A stretch of 64,000 nucleotides of DNA from Pseudomonadota bacterium (lineage in GTDB: Bacteria; Pseudomonadota; Gammaproteobacteria; Steroidobacterales; Steroidobacteraceae). A program made the translations under genes and the position numbers. A model generated the notes under the pieces. The model was given only the letters and a program-made list of their open reading frames with translations. It was not told the DNA's origin and did not search any database. Shown in pieces: positions 8,967 through 18,040 of the stretch. The stretch is from positions 1 to 64,000 of the forward strand of contig JAFAEQ010000075.1 in the NCBI GenBank assembly GCA_023423935.1, read 5' to 3'. Positions within the stretch are counted from its first letter, which is position 1. Each line of letters begins with the position of its first letter.

Positions 8967-10055
8967 TCAACCGAAATGTTCCTGCAGAGTAGCCTCGAGT
9001 GCCTCGGCTGGATAGTCGGCGACGATGTCGGCCTTGCCCAGCGAGCGCATGAGGATCAGACGAAGCTTTCGCTCGAGCACCTTCTTGTCCATTCCCATGA
9101 GTTCCAGGCCGCGCATGGCGCCGATCGCCGGTGCCTTGGTCGGCAGCCCGAATCTCGCGAGCAGATCGATTGCGCGATCCCGGTCCTGCGCCGGCAGCCA
9201 GCCCAGCCGCGCCGACATGTCCGCTGCCATCACCATACCGGCCGCCACGGCTTCTCCGTGCAGCCAGCTGCCGTAACCCATCGCAGTCTCGATGGCGTGC
9301 CCGAACGTGTGACCCAGATTGAGGATGGCGCGCAATCCTTGCTCGCGTTCGTCGACGCCGACGATCTCGGCCTTGATCTCGCACGAACGTTTGATCGCGT
9401 AGGTGACCGCGTCATGCTCGCGAGCGCTGAGCGCTGGAACGTTCGTTTCGAGCCAATCGAAGAATGAGGAATCGTAAATGAGTCCGTATTTGACGACTTC
9501 TGCGATTCCGGCCTTGTATTCGCGTTCCGGCAATGTAGCCAGCGTCGAAGTATCGGCAATCACACACCGCGGCTGGTAGAACGCGCCGATCATGTTCTTG
9601 CCTTTCGGGTGGTTGACGGCCGTCTTGCCGCCGACCGAAGAATCCACCTGTGCAAGCAGCGTAGTGGGAAGCTGCACGTAGTCGATGCCGCGCTGATAGC
9701 TCGCCGCCGCAAATCCAGCCATATCGCCGACGACACCGCCGCCCAGCGCCACGACGGCAGCGTCACGATTGAAACGTGCCTCCATGAGCGCATCGAGAAT
9801 GCGCGAATAGCTCTCCAGCGTTTTGTAAGCCTCGCCATCGGGCAGCAGCAGTGCAGACGTCCGTTTGCCTGCGAGCGCGGCTTGAAGCTTGGTCAGATAC
9901 AGCGGCGCAATCGTCTCATTGGTGACGATCAGGATGTCGCGCGCCTTGATTTGTTCTCTCATCAGATCGCCGTCACCGATCAGCTCGGCACCAATGAGGA
10001 TCGGATAGCTGCGTTCACCCAGCTCGATACGGACAGTGGTCACGGACTTCGTCAT
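8967..10055 (-). CDS. aroB: 3-dehydroquinate synthase
   Basis: Second step of the shikimate pathway: NAD-dependent, metal-dependent conversion of DAHP to 3-dehydroquinate. Signatures in the 362 residues are LPDGEAYKTLE, the NAD-binding block ALGGGVVGDMAGFAAASYQR, TTLLAQVDSSVGGKTAVNHP, and the metal-ligand region LNLGHTFGHAIE with LHGEAVAAGM. The start is the ATG at 10055, which overlaps the aroK stop by one base (TGATG), indicating translational coupling. A TTG one codon upstream is possible but less likely. Confidence 0.96.
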   Translation of the reverse strand: MTKSVTTVRIELGERSYPILIGAELIGDGDLMREQIKARDILIVTNETIAPLYLTKLQAALAGKRTSALLLPDGEAYKTLESYSRILDALMEARFNRDAAVVALGGGVVGDMAGFAAASYQRGIDYVQLPTTLLAQVDSSVGGKTAVNHPKGKNMIGAFYQPRCVIADTSTLATLPEREYKAGIAEVVKYGLIYDSSFFDWLETNVPALSAREHDAVTYAIKRSCEIKAEIVGVDEREQGLRAILNLGHTFGHAIETAMGYGSWLHGEAVAAGMVMAADMSARLGWLPAQDRDRAIDLLARFGLPTKAPAIGAMRGLELMGMDKKVLERKLRLILMRSLGKADIVADYPAEALEATLQEHFG

Positions 10056-10585
10056 CAAGAGCTCACGGGTTCTTTCAACAATTGCACGATCTCCTCCGCC
10101 ACGGCACGAACCGCGCGTCCATCGGTCGCGACCGTGACTTTGGCAAGCGACTCATAGAGCGGTGCACGGTGCTCCATCAGCTCACGCAGCCTCGCTTCCG
10201 GGTCCGCCGTGTAGAGCAGGGGACGCTGACGTCCATGACGCGTGCGCTCGAGCTGCTGCTCGATGCTGGTCTTGAGATACACGACATGCCCCCGCGCGGA
10301 TAAACGTTCGCGATTCTCCGGCCTCAGCACCGCACCGCCGCCGGTCGCAATCACGACGTTGCTCAGCTGCGTGAGCGCATCGATGACCTCGCACTCCCGG
10401 TCACGAAACCCCGCCTCACCTTCGCGCTCGAAAATATAGGGAATATCGACACCACAGCGCCGCTCGATCTCACTGTCGCTGTCGTAGAACTGCAGACGCA
10501 GCAGCTTCGCGAGCTGTCGCCCCACTGCGGTCTTACCCGAGCCCATGGGGCCGATGAGATAGATGTTTGCCACGTCGATCGACAT
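10055..10585 (-). CDS. aroK: Shikimate kinase
   Basis: Phosphorylates shikimate to shikimate-3-phosphate with ATP; 176 residues, typical of AroK. It has a P-loop GPMGSGKTAVGRQLAK near residue 12, the shikimate-binding DSDSEIERRCGVDIPYIFE, GEAGFRDRE, and ATGGGAVLRPENRE. I chose ATG 10585 (MSIDVANIYLIGPMG) because the longer frame to 10636 would start inside the upstream terminator hairpin. The pilMNOPQ-aroK-aroB order is conserved in Pseudomonas and relatives; here an extra lipoprotein gene and a terminator separate pilQ from aroK. Confidence 0.95.
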   Translation of the reverse strand: MSIDVANIYLIGPMGSGKTAVGRQLAKLLRLQFYDSDSEIERRCGVDIPYIFEREGEAGFRDRECEVIDALTQLSNVVIATGGGAVLRPENRERLSARGHVVYLKTSIEQQLERTRHGRQRPLLYTADPEARLRELMEHRAPLYESLAKVTVATDGRAVRAVAEEIVQLLKEPVSS

Positions 10586-10599
10586 GGCGGAAGGATACA

Positions 10600-10631
10600 C
10601 AAAAAGAAAGTGGCCGCCCGCAGGCGGCCAC
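10600..10631 (-). terminator. Intrinsic terminator after the Ig-like lipoprotein / pil operon
   Basis: Read leftward, a perfect 9-bp stem (GTGGCCGCC with GGCGGCCAC, 4-nt loop) is followed at once by TTTCTTTTTGTG. This has the form of a Rho-independent terminator. It lies 26 bp after the stop of the lipoprotein gene and 15 bp before the aroK start, so aroK-aroB probably has its own promoter or relies on read-through. Confidence 0.85.
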
Positions 10632-10657
10632 TTCACGATTCCCTGGCTACACTCTTC

Positions 10658-12655
10658 TTACGGCACTACTGGAACAGTGTAGGTCAGCTGAGTCTGCAAT
10701 CCGCTGGGAGTTGTCACCAGAATAGTTAGAGTCCCATTACCTACGCTGGCCGTATCTGACGCGGTGAGCGAGAACGAGTATTGCGTAGGCTCAGTTGTGC
10801 AGGGCACCTTGAAGCTGTTCGGCGTTCCGAGGGTCAACCCCGTGCCGGTCACCGACCCCACAATAGTCGTCTCCGCCGGGAGCGGATTGCCGTTGAGGTC
10901 TGCAAAGACAAAGGAATAGGTTCGGCTGGATCCTTGGGCGAGCGAACTGAGGGTGCTGCCATTCGCCGGTATCACGCCTGCTGGAGTGTTATCCGACATG
11001 ATAATGACATTGTGGGCAGCGATGCCGGTAGTCCTGAGCGACGCATCGCAACGGCCTGTTGTATCGAGGCACAGCACACCGTTGAAGATTCCATCAGCAG
11101 GATCACGCGTCGAGTTGTTGTTGAAGTCATAGATCACTTCGCCAGGATCGTAGGCCCCGTTTTCGTTGTCGTCGCGATAACGTTCGCCCAAGTCCGTGAA
11201 GTCTTCTCCGTTGTCGAACGTGCCGTTGCCGTTGGCATCCACAAACGACTCTTCACCGATTGCGGTCGCCAGGATCGAGGAGCGCCCCGGACGTGTTCCA
11301 ACCGGTCGCGGATTGGAGCTTGTCCAGTTGACTGTGCAGACTCCTGATTCCGTGTTGGTCGTTACCGTGGTGCACTTCGATTGGATCGATCCACCTTCCG
11401 TTGTGAAGGTGATGGCAGTGCCGTCGGGTACCGGGTTGTTGAATCGATCCGATAAACGTGCCGTCACGGGGACGGACGTTCCATCGAGATTCCAAGCTTC
11501 GACATTCGGGCAGAGCACAGCGAGGGAGAAGCTGTCCTGATCCGGAACGCCGGTTGTCACCGTCAGCTGATTCGATTGCGTTGCTATGGCTGGGGTCGTG
11601 CTGAGCACGCTTGCAGTCACGCGCACTGTCGTGGCAACGGTTCCGGCTTGAACGACTGTTTGCACGTGTCCCGTCGAGTCGCTCTTTGCCGTTGCGGGTG
11701 ACAAGCTGAGATTACCAACGGTCGTATTGAGCTGGAACGACACATCGGCCCCCGAGCGAGGTCCGCCCGTTTGGTCCAGCACCTTGAACACTACAACTGA
11801 GGTCTCCGGGCGACCTGCATCGCCGGTTCCCTTCAACGCAATGCTATCGGGCGTTGCCGATTCAAATACGATGGAGCCGATAGAGGCTGGCGCAACGGTT
11901 ACGGTACCCGCCGCCGACAACGGATTGCCGCTGATCGTCGCAGTAGCCGTGACAACGTCTGCGCCACTGCATCCTTTAGCTGCATACACGACACTTGCGA
12001 TGCCTGTGGTCGTGTCTATCGAGGCCGGGAGCGTTGCAAGGCCAGATGCCGCACAAACAGAGCTGAAGCTGATCTTGGCGGGCTGCGTGTATAGGGTCCC
12101 GTCGGACTGTTGCAACACCACTTGCAGGCTTGTGCTTCCACCTGCGGACAAGGTAGCGCTGGACACGGCGATTATCCCAGGTTGGAAATCAGCACCGGTA
12201 CCACTACCCATTTGCACACTGGTCGCGCCGCCGGCCGCCACAACCTGTACGTTTACTGTGCCCGTCAGTGCCCCGGATTGTGCAGTGACCGTAATCGTTC
12301 TGGGAGTCGGATCACCAGCTGCGGACAACGTGACTGTCGCCTCGCCGTTGTCATCAGTTGTCGCTGGCGATCCACCGACCCCGCCTGACGTTGCAGAAAA
12401 CGTGACGACTACGCCCTTCAGCAGATTGTTCGAGGCGTCACGCGCGATTGCTTTGACAGAGGCGGAAGTCGAACCATCGGCGGGAATTGTTGGAGCACTG
12501 GAGGTAACCGTAAGGGCCGCCGGTGTGACGACTGATCCCCCTCCGCCTGAGCCTGGGTTGTTTCCAACGTCGCCGGGCGGTGGGCGGCCTCCGCTGCCGC
12601 CGCACGCACTGAGAATTAGAATAAGGGGCACCAGTTTCCAGAATTTCGTCAACAT
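10658..12655 (-). CDS. Outer-membrane lipoprotein with bacterial Ig-like (Big_1) repeats
   Basis: A 665-residue predicted lipoprotein. The signal peptide ends in the lipobox LSAC (MLTKFWKLVPLILILSACGG) and is followed by a Gly/Ser/Pro-rich linker. Tandem Ig-like domains of the Big_1/invasin type follow: residues about 45-145 (VTFSATSGGVGG, DDNGEATVTLSA), then about 150-255, 255-365 and 370-450. Near residues 460-520 are Asp/Asn/Gly-rich loops (DANGNGTFDNGE, DDNENGAYDPGE, DFNNNSTRDPAD) that resemble Ca-binding EF-hand or dockerin loops. The C-terminus is another beta-rich domain. It is 46 bp downstream of pilQ, same strand, before a terminator, so it looks like the last gene of the pil operon. 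Function unknown; a pilus-associated or adhesive surface protein is an inference. Confidence 0.8.
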   Translation of the reverse strand: MLTKFWKLVPLILILSACGGSGGRPPPGDVGNNPGSGGGGSVVTPAALTVTSSAPTIPADGSTSASVKAIARDASNNLLKGVVVTFSATSGGVGGSPATTDDNGEATVTLSAAGDPTPRTITVTAQSGALTGTVNVQVVAAGGATSVQMGSGTGADFQPGIIAVSSATLSAGGSTSLQVVLQQSDGTLYTQPAKISFSSVCAASGLATLPASIDTTTGIASVVYAAKGCSGADVVTATATISGNPLSAAGTVTVAPASIGSIVFESATPDSIALKGTGDAGRPETSVVVFKVLDQTGGPRSGADVSFQLNTTVGNLSLSPATAKSDSTGHVQTVVQAGTVATTVRVTASVLSTTPAIATQSNQLTVTTGVPDQDSFSLAVLCPNVEAWNLDGTSVPVTARLSDRFNNPVPDGTAITFTTEGGSIQSKCTTVTTNTESGVCTVNWTSSNPRPVGTRPGRSSILATAIGEESFVDANGNGTFDNGEDFTDLGERYRDDNENGAYDPGEVIYDFNNNSTRDPADGIFNGVLCLDTTGRCDASLRTTGIAAHNVIIMSDNTPAGVIPANGSTLSSLAQGSSRTYSFVFADLNGNPLPAETTIVGSVTGTGLTLGTPNSFKVPCTTEPTQYSFSLTASDTASVGNGTLTILVTTPSGLQTQLTYTVPVVP

Positions 12656-12701
12656 GTGAGTTCCGCTCTCTGTATTGGTAACTGCTTTTCGTGATGCTCT
12701 A

Positions 12702-14879
12702 TCAATACAAGTTGGCGCCCTCTCGCAGAATGCGAGGCGTCACGAAAATGAGCAGCTCATTCTTGTTATCGGTTTTGGTGGTCGACTTGAACAAGTGTCC
12801 CACGACCGGGATATCTCCCAATACTGGAACCTTGCTGGATGCATCGCGGCGTTCACTCTCCAGAATACCGCCTAGCACCACCGTCTGTCCGTCATTGACC
12901 AGCACTTGAGTCGAGATTTCGCGCGTGTCGATGCTGGGCACGAAGCCGCCTGTTGCGCTGGGTACGACCTGACCCACACTGTCCTTCGCCACCACCAAGT
13001 CCAGAATCACGCGATTATCGGGCGTGATCTGCGGCGTCACCTTGAGGCTCAGCACGGCCTTCTTGAATTGAGTCGTGGTCGCACCACTAGACGAAGATTC
13101 CTGGTATGGAATCTCCACACCCTGTTCGATCGAAGCTTCGCGCTGATTCGCAGTAATCAGGGTTGGCTGCGAGACGATTTCGCCTCGGCCTTCGGCCTGG
13201 GCAGCCGAGAGCTCGAGATCGACGATGAAGTCGGAATCGAGGAAGGTCAGCGCCAGCGCCCCCGCGGGATTCGCAACCGGCAGGTTCACCATGTACCGCT
13301 CAGCCGCTTCGCCGATCTCCAGGCCGCCCCGAGGATCGTTCGCGCCCGGGAAGAGGACTGCACTGTCCCCTGCGTCTAAGCCGCGATTGCTGAGGAAACC
13401 CTGACCATCAGACCCGCCAATATTCGTCGTAGTCGCATTCACGCCAAAGCGCACACCGAGCTCGCGGCTGAATTGATCGCTCACGATGACGACTCGGGCT
13501 TCGATGCGGACCTGGCGAACCGGGATGTCCAGCGTCGCAACCAGTCGGCGGATATCCGCGAGACGATCCGACGTGTCCTGCAGCAGCAGGGTGTTGGTGC
13601 GCTCATCGATGGTCACGCTGCCACGCTGCGACAGCAGTGAATTGTTGTTGCCGGACTTGATGAGGGCCGCAAGATCACCCGCTTTTGCGTAGTTCACCTG
13701 GAGGAACTCGCTGCGAAGCGGAGCCAGCTGCTGCACTTCCTGACGTGCAGCCAGGATTTCCTTCTCGCGTGCGGCAATCTCGGCGGCTGGGCCGATCAGC
13801 ATCACATTGCCTTCGCGGCGCATGTCGAGGCCTTTCGTGCGCATCACGATGTCGAGCGCCTGATCCCACGGAACGTTCTGCAGACGCAGCGTCACATTGC
13901 CGCCCACCGTGTCGGTGATGACCATGTTCTGACCGCTCGTATCGGCCAGCAGCTGCAGAACAGCGCGCGTTTCGATGTCCTGGAAGTTGAGCGTCAGACG
14001 CTCGCCCGTGTATTCCTTCTTGTCTTGCAGTTCGGGCGGCAGCTTCACGATAGGCTTGATCTCGATCGTGTAGATATTGTCCGACTGGTACGCGAGCTGC
14101 TCATAGTCACCCGTCGCCGCGATCACGAGACGCGTGCCGTCGCCGACGCGCAGTGCATCCACCGAGTTCACGGGAGTTGCGAAGTCGGTGACATCCAGAC
14201 GCTGCAGCAGCGCCTCTGGGATAGCGGTCTTCGCGAAGTTGACGACGATGCGCCCGCCTTCCTGCCGCAGGTCCGCCGGCACTTTCGAATCCGTCAGTTC
14301 GACGATGACACGGCCCGAGCCATCGCTGCCGCGGCGGAAGTCGATGTTGTTGACCGTCCGCGTGCCGGTTACGGGAGCCGTCCGAGCAGGCGAATTCGCC
14401 GCGGCGATGGTCGTTCCCGGAGAACTGGTCGCGCGGCCATTCGAGGCGAGTGTCACGATGATGTTGTTACCATCGAGACGGGTGTCATACGGAACCAAGC
14501 TGTCGACGTTGAGAACGACGCGCGTGCGGCCGTTTGCTTCGGCCACGTTCACGGTATCCAGCGCGCCCTGCTTGACGTCGATGCGACGCGAGCTCATCGC
14601 GACGGAGGTGTCCGGAAGATCCAGTGCGATGCGCGCAGGATTGTCGACGGTGAACGCCAGCGGTTGAGGCGCCGTGTCGCTCAACCGGAGCGTGAGCTCT
14701 ACCTTGTTTCCCGGCAGCACGTTCGCACGCACGTCTTCCAGCCGGTTGCTGCTCTGTGCCTGCGCGGTCTGCCAGCCGAATGCGGCGAGACCGAAGCACG
14801 TATACGCGACGCGCCTGCAGAGAGATCCAAACTGAGATGACGACGAGGTCATCGGTCGGGCTGTGTAAAACGACGACAT
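12702..14879 (-). CDS. pilQ: Type IV pilus secretin
   Basis: Outer-membrane secretin through which the type IVa pilus exits; 725 residues. After a signal peptide (cleavage near AQAQS) come two AMIN domains (about 45-145 and 165-265) thought to bind peptidoglycan. An STN/N0 domain follows (YTGERLTLNFQDIETRAVLQ), then an N1/secretin_N domain (LLSQRGSVTIDERTNTLLLQ), and the C-terminal secretin barrel with VPVLGDIPVVGHLFK. Length and order match PilQ. It follows pilP by 19 bp as the fifth gene of pilMNOPQ, a unit likely controlled by the c-di-GMP riboswitch ahead of pilM. Confidence 0.96.
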   Translation of the reverse strand: MSSFYTARPMTSSSSQFGSLCRRVAYTCFGLAAFGWQTAQAQSSNRLEDVRANVLPGNKVELTLRLSDTAPQPLAFTVDNPARIALDLPDTSVAMSSRRIDVKQGALDTVNVAEANGRTRVVLNVDSLVPYDTRLDGNNIIVTLASNGRATSSPGTTIAAANSPARTAPVTGTRTVNNIDFRRGSDGSGRVIVELTDSKVPADLRQEGGRIVVNFAKTAIPEALLQRLDVTDFATPVNSVDALRVGDGTRLVIAATGDYEQLAYQSDNIYTIEIKPIVKLPPELQDKKEYTGERLTLNFQDIETRAVLQLLADTSGQNMVITDTVGGNVTLRLQNVPWDQALDIVMRTKGLDMRREGNVMLIGPAAEIAAREKEILAARQEVQQLAPLRSEFLQVNYAKAGDLAALIKSGNNNSLLSQRGSVTIDERTNTLLLQDTSDRLADIRRLVATLDIPVRQVRIEARVVIVSDQFSRELGVRFGVNATTTNIGGSDGQGFLSNRGLDAGDSAVLFPGANDPRGGLEIGEAAERYMVNLPVANPAGALALTFLDSDFIVDLELSAAQAEGRGEIVSQPTLITANQREASIEQGVEIPYQESSSSGATTTQFKKAVLSLKVTPQITPDNRVILDLVVAKDSVGQVVPSATGGFVPSIDTREISTQVLVNDGQTVVLGGILESERRDASSKVPVLGDIPVVGHLFKSTTKTDNKNELLIFVTPRILREGANLY

Positions 14880-14898
14880 TAGTGAATTCTCCCTGGAC

Positions 14899-15405
14899 TT
14901 ATTCTGTGAGCGTCAGCGCGGCCGGACGCTCGATATAGCCGCCAACGCCGTCAGGCACAATTTCTACAATGGAAATCCTGGTGCTCGTCACTGCAGTAAC
15001 GCGACCATCGTTCTGACCCATGTAGCTTCCCGGCAGCACGCGGTGAACCAAGCCGTCCTTGCCTTGGACCAGGCCATAGTTCTTGCCCTGCAGATTGAGC
15101 GTGCCGACCATCTTCATGCTGTCGATCGGGAACTGTTCGAGAAACTCACGCGCACGTTTCGAGTCGGGACGGATCGCATTTGCGACATCGTTACGCACGG
15201 GCGCACTGGGAACGAAGGGCGAGCGCAGGCTGGCCGCGTTGTATGCGTATGTTTCGTACGGCTTGATCTGCGGCAGCGGCTCGACCCGCTCACCCGGACG
15301 TGAGCGTATCTCGGCAATTTTCTGCTGTAGCTCATCCATATCGCTCGAACAGCCGCTGAGGACCAGGACGAAGAGCGCAGTGGTGCTAACAAACCTGTAG
15401 TTCAT
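14899..15405 (-). CDS. pilP: Type IV pilus inner-membrane lipoprotein
   Basis: A 168-residue lipoprotein with lipobox LSGC after MNYRFVSTTALFVLVLSGCS. A short helical and proline-rich linker leads to the C-terminal beta-sandwich (about 90-168) that contacts the N0 domain of PilQ. PilP bridges the PilN/PilO inner-membrane heterodimer to the secretin. Conserved pieces are SLRSPF and MVGTLNLQGKNYGLVQGKDG. It lies 15 bp after pilO and 19 bp before pilQ. Confidence 0.95.
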   Translation of the reverse strand: MNYRFVSTTALFVLVLSGCSSDMDELQQKIAEIRSRPGERVEPLPQIKPYETYAYNAASLRSPFVPSAPVRNDVANAIRPDSKRAREFLEQFPIDSMKMVGTLNLQGKNYGLVQGKDGLVHRVLPGSYMGQNDGRVTAVTSTRISIVEIVPDGVGGYIERPAALTLTE

Positions 15406-15420
15406 GGTTGATAGGTCCTG

Positions 15421-16092
15421 TTAGTTCTTCGCCTTGGCCGGTCGCTTGCCCGCCTTGCCTTTCGGAGCACTCGCCGCGTCTTGTGCGGCCTGCTCATCAT
15501 CGTCGAGGTACCGGTAGGTCTTGGCCGTCACATCCAGCTGGAGCTGATCGACGCCGCGATCCTTCCCTATCGGGGTGATCTCCACGTTATGGAGAGTCAC
15601 GATACGCGGAAGTGCCGCAATGCCGCTCACGAACGCACCAATCGAGTGGAAGCTGCCGGTCAGGCGCATCTTGATGGGAAGCTCGGCATAGAAGTCCTTG
15701 TTCACCTGCGCGTTCGGCTGAAACAGCTTCTGATCCAGTCCGGCGCCCGCACCTTGCTGAGAAATGTCCGTCAGCAGGTTAGGAACCTCGGTCTTGTTCG
15801 GCAGCTTGCGGAGCATCGCGCCGAACGAGCGCTCGATCTCGTCGAGCTGTGCCTTGTACGCGTCCAGGTTCGCAGCCTTGCGTGCTTTCGTTTCGAACGT
15901 CTGAAGCAGTGTTCCCTCTTCTGCGCGGGCCGCATCCAGATCGGGTTTATTCGGTTTCCAGGCAAGGAAATACACCATCACCGCGGCGGCTACGACGAAG
16001 ATCAGGCCGATGGCACCGAAGCGGAATGGGGCAGGCCAGCGACCGACATCGTTGGGGTCCAGGTTGCGGATATCTTCAATGAAGGTGCTCAT
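15421..16092 (-). CDS. pilO: Type IV pilus alignment protein PilO
   Basis: A 223-residue bitopic inner-membrane protein. After a short cytoplasmic segment (MSTFIEDIRNLDPNDVGRWP) comes one transmembrane helix (about 27-46), then a periplasmic coiled coil (about 55-110, ending PNKTEVPNLLTDISQQGAGA) and a ferredoxin-like domain. It forms the PilN-PilO heterodimer of the alignment complex. The start overlaps the pilN stop by four bases (ATGA). The tail (PKGKAGKRPAKAKN) is Lys/Ala-rich. Confidence 0.94.
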   Translation of the reverse strand: MSTFIEDIRNLDPNDVGRWPAPFRFGAIGLIFVVAAAVMVYFLAWKPNKPDLDAARAEEGTLLQTFETKARKAANLDAYKAQLDEIERSFGAMLRKLPNKTEVPNLLTDISQQGAGAGLDQKLFQPNAQVNKDFYAELPIKMRLTGSFHSIGAFVSGIAALPRIVTLHNVEITPIGKDRGVDQLQLDVTAKTYRYLDDDEQAAQDAASAPKGKAGKRPAKAKN

Positions 16093-16682
16093 CGTGCCGC
16101 TCCTCGCCCGCCGCCGGCCTGCTCATTGGCGGCGGCTTTGATGGTCGGATTTTCCTGGCTCACGTTGAGCGTGAATGTCGCACCCACATCGCTGTTGCCC
16201 TTCGTTTCGAGAATCTCCAGGGAGGGATCGGCCAGCCATTCGGAGCCGTCCAGATTGCGCATGTAGTTCGAAACACGCGTGCTGGACTGCGTAACGCCCT
16301 GGATCTGGATCTTGCGATCGTTCTGTTTGATTTGTGTCAGATAGATGCCATCCGGCAGCGTCTTCACGATCTGATCGAACAGATGGACGATTTCAGCACG
16401 GCTGCGCTCGAGCTGCTCGATGACCTGCATGCGGGCGAGGAGGCGCTGCTTCTGCTGCTCGAGATCGAGAATTTCTGCGATCTGCTTGTCGAGCTTGCTG
16501 ATCTCGTCCTTGAGATATTGGTTTCGACTGTTCTGGTACTCGATGGCCGAGTTCATCTGCAGATTCACTGCAAATGCGATCGCACCGGCCAGCACCAGAG
16601 CTCCGACGGCACCAACGCCGAACTCCTGCCGGCGCTGCTTGCGCTCGGCTTCACGCCAGGGAACTAGGTTGATTCTTGGCAT
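16089..16682 (-). CDS. pilN: Type IV pilus alignment protein PilN
   Basis: A 197-residue bitopic inner-membrane protein. The cytoplasmic N-terminus MPRINLVPWREAERKQRRQE contains the INLxPWRE motif that docks on PilM. A transmembrane helix (about 22-42), a coiled coil (about 45-100) and a periplasmic ferredoxin-like domain with DGIYLTQIKQNDRKIQIQG follow. The start lies 1 bp after the pilM stop, and the 3' end overlaps pilO by 4 bp. The last residues are Gly/Ala-rich. Confidence 0.95.
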   Translation of the reverse strand: MPRINLVPWREAERKQRRQEFGVGAVGALVLAGAIAFAVNLQMNSAIEYQNSRNQYLKDEISKLDKQIAEILDLEQQKQRLLARMQVIEQLERSRAEIVHLFDQIVKTLPDGIYLTQIKQNDRKIQIQGVTQSSTRVSNYMRNLDGSEWLADPSLEILETKGNSDVGATFTLNVSQENPTIKAAANEQAGGGRGAAR

Positions 16683-16683
16683 A

Positions 16684-17745
16684 TCAGTCGAAGCTCCGTA
16701 GCGCGAGACCGCATGCGGTCAGCAGCGCGGTGGCGTCCTTTTTCACGGCCTGTGCTTTGGCCTTTTGGCTGACTTTCATCTGCCCGAGCGGATCGCCTCG
16801 CTGTGCCTCGATGCCCACTCGGCTCTGAATCATTTCCGCTGCGCCCGCGATGTTCGCGCAGCCGCCGCAAATCAGGATCTGTTCCGGTTGTTCGCGCCCG
16901 GCGCCGGAAGCGAGGAAGAACTGCAGCGAGCGGCTCACCTGCTGACACATGTCATCGATGAAAGGCCCGAGAACTTCTGTTTCGTAGTTGCCCGGCAATC
17001 CGCCTTCTTTCTTCGCGCGTCCCGCTTCTTCCATGCTGAGGCCGTACGTCCGCATGACCTCTTCGGTGAGTTGCTGACCGCCGAACGAGAAATCGCGCGT
17101 ATAGATGACCTTGAGATCCCGCAGCACACTGAAGGTGGTGCTGCTGGCACCGAAGTCCACGACGGCGATGACGCGACCCAGACCTCCGTCAGGCATTTGA
17201 TGAGTCAACAGGCGGCAGGCGTTTTCAAGAGCAAAGGCTTCGACATCTACGATGCGAGCCGTGAGGCCGGCCGCGGCACAAGCGGCGACGCGTTGCTCGA
17301 CGTTTTCGCTGCGCGTCGCGACGAGCAACACATCGAGCATTTCGGGATCTTTCTCGGAGGGACCGATCACTTCGTAGTCGAAGCTGACTTCCTCCATGGG
17401 GAAGGGAATGTACTGATCGGCCTGCATTTCGACCTGCCCCTCGAGCTCGTTCTCGCTCAAGGTGCGCGGCATCTGAATGACTTTCGTGATGGCGGCATCG
17501 CCGCTGATAGCGACCGCAGCTTCCTTCGCTCGTGCGCCGGCGCGCTTCACCGCGCGCTTGATGGCATCGCCAACCGCATTGGCGTCGACGATCGCTTTTT
17601 CGTTGATGGAATTCGGTGGCGTCGGCTCAGCAGCGTACGACTCGACCCGGTACTGACCGCCGCTCATGCTGATCTCGATCAACTTGACCGAGGACGTCGT
17701 GATGTCGAGTCCGAGCAGCGGCCGCGATTTGGCTGTGAAGAGCAC
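16684..17745 (-). CDS. pilM: Type IV pilus actin-like ATPase PilM
   Basis: A 353-residue FtsA/actin-fold cytoplasmic protein that binds the PilN N-terminus and is first in pilMNOPQ. Nucleotide-binding motifs are PLLGLDITTSSVKLIEIS at the N-terminus, IAVVDFGASSTTFSVL in the middle, and ILICGGCANIAG near the end. The start is GTG at 17745 (VLFTAKSRPLLGLD), preceded by AAGGGAA as ribosome binding site. About 295 nt of untranslated leader separates the aptamer end from this start, so the operon is probably transcribed as a long leader mRNA with c-di-GMP control. Confidence 0.95.
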   Translation of the reverse strand: MLFTAKSRPLLGLDITTSSVKLIEISMSGGQYRVESYAAEPTPPNSINEKAIVDANAVGDAIKRAVKRAGARAKEAAVAISGDAAITKVIQMPRTLSENELEGQVEMQADQYIPFPMEEVSFDYEVIGPSEKDPEMLDVLLVATRSENVEQRVAACAAAGLTARIVDVEAFALENACRLLTHQMPDGGLGRVIAVVDFGASSTTFSVLRDLKVIYTRDFSFGGQQLTEEVMRTYGLSMEEAGRAKKEGGLPGNYETEVLGPFIDDMCQQVSRSLQFFLASGAGREQPEQILICGGCANIAGAAEMIQSRVGIEAQRGDPLGQMKVSQKAKAQAVKKDATALLTACGLALRSFD

Positions 17746-18040
17746 GCTAGTTCCCTTTATGCATCAGGTACTTAGGGGAGAATCTGAGATCGGACACGAA
17801 ACACGGGTCGCAAGCATATACAGCCGCGCGTTAAGTTGAATGTGAGGAGTCTCACGAAATACCATCGCGGCGATTCCGCATCCGCAGCTCTTACCCGCCT
17901 TGTTCTTGAGCCATTTTCTTCAGCGGGAACGAACGCGCGACCTGCGGATCAATGACTTGGGAGCGCGCTGAGACAGGCCGGTGCCCCTGTTTTTTCTCGG
18001 ATGGAATGCACGGAGCCTTATGTCTGATGCTCGTATCATC
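17746..18040 (-). other. Untranslated leader between c-di-GMP aptamer and pilM
   Basis: No gene is supported here. Read leftward there are short hairpins, such as GTGAG-ACTC-CTCAC near 17843-17856 and a CCCGC/GCGGG pair around 17896-17924, but no stem followed by a T-run. A seven-codon ORF, ATGGCTCAAGAACAAGGC to TAA, sits in that second hairpin. How the riboswitch acts (termination, anti-termination or access to the pilM start) cannot be read directly. Confidence 0.5.

Noticed and set aside
17970..18000. Possible plus-strand terminator (short stem then TTTTTTCTC) in the pilM leader
   Set aside because: The stem is only about five pairs, and no plus-strand gene or clear promoter precedes it.
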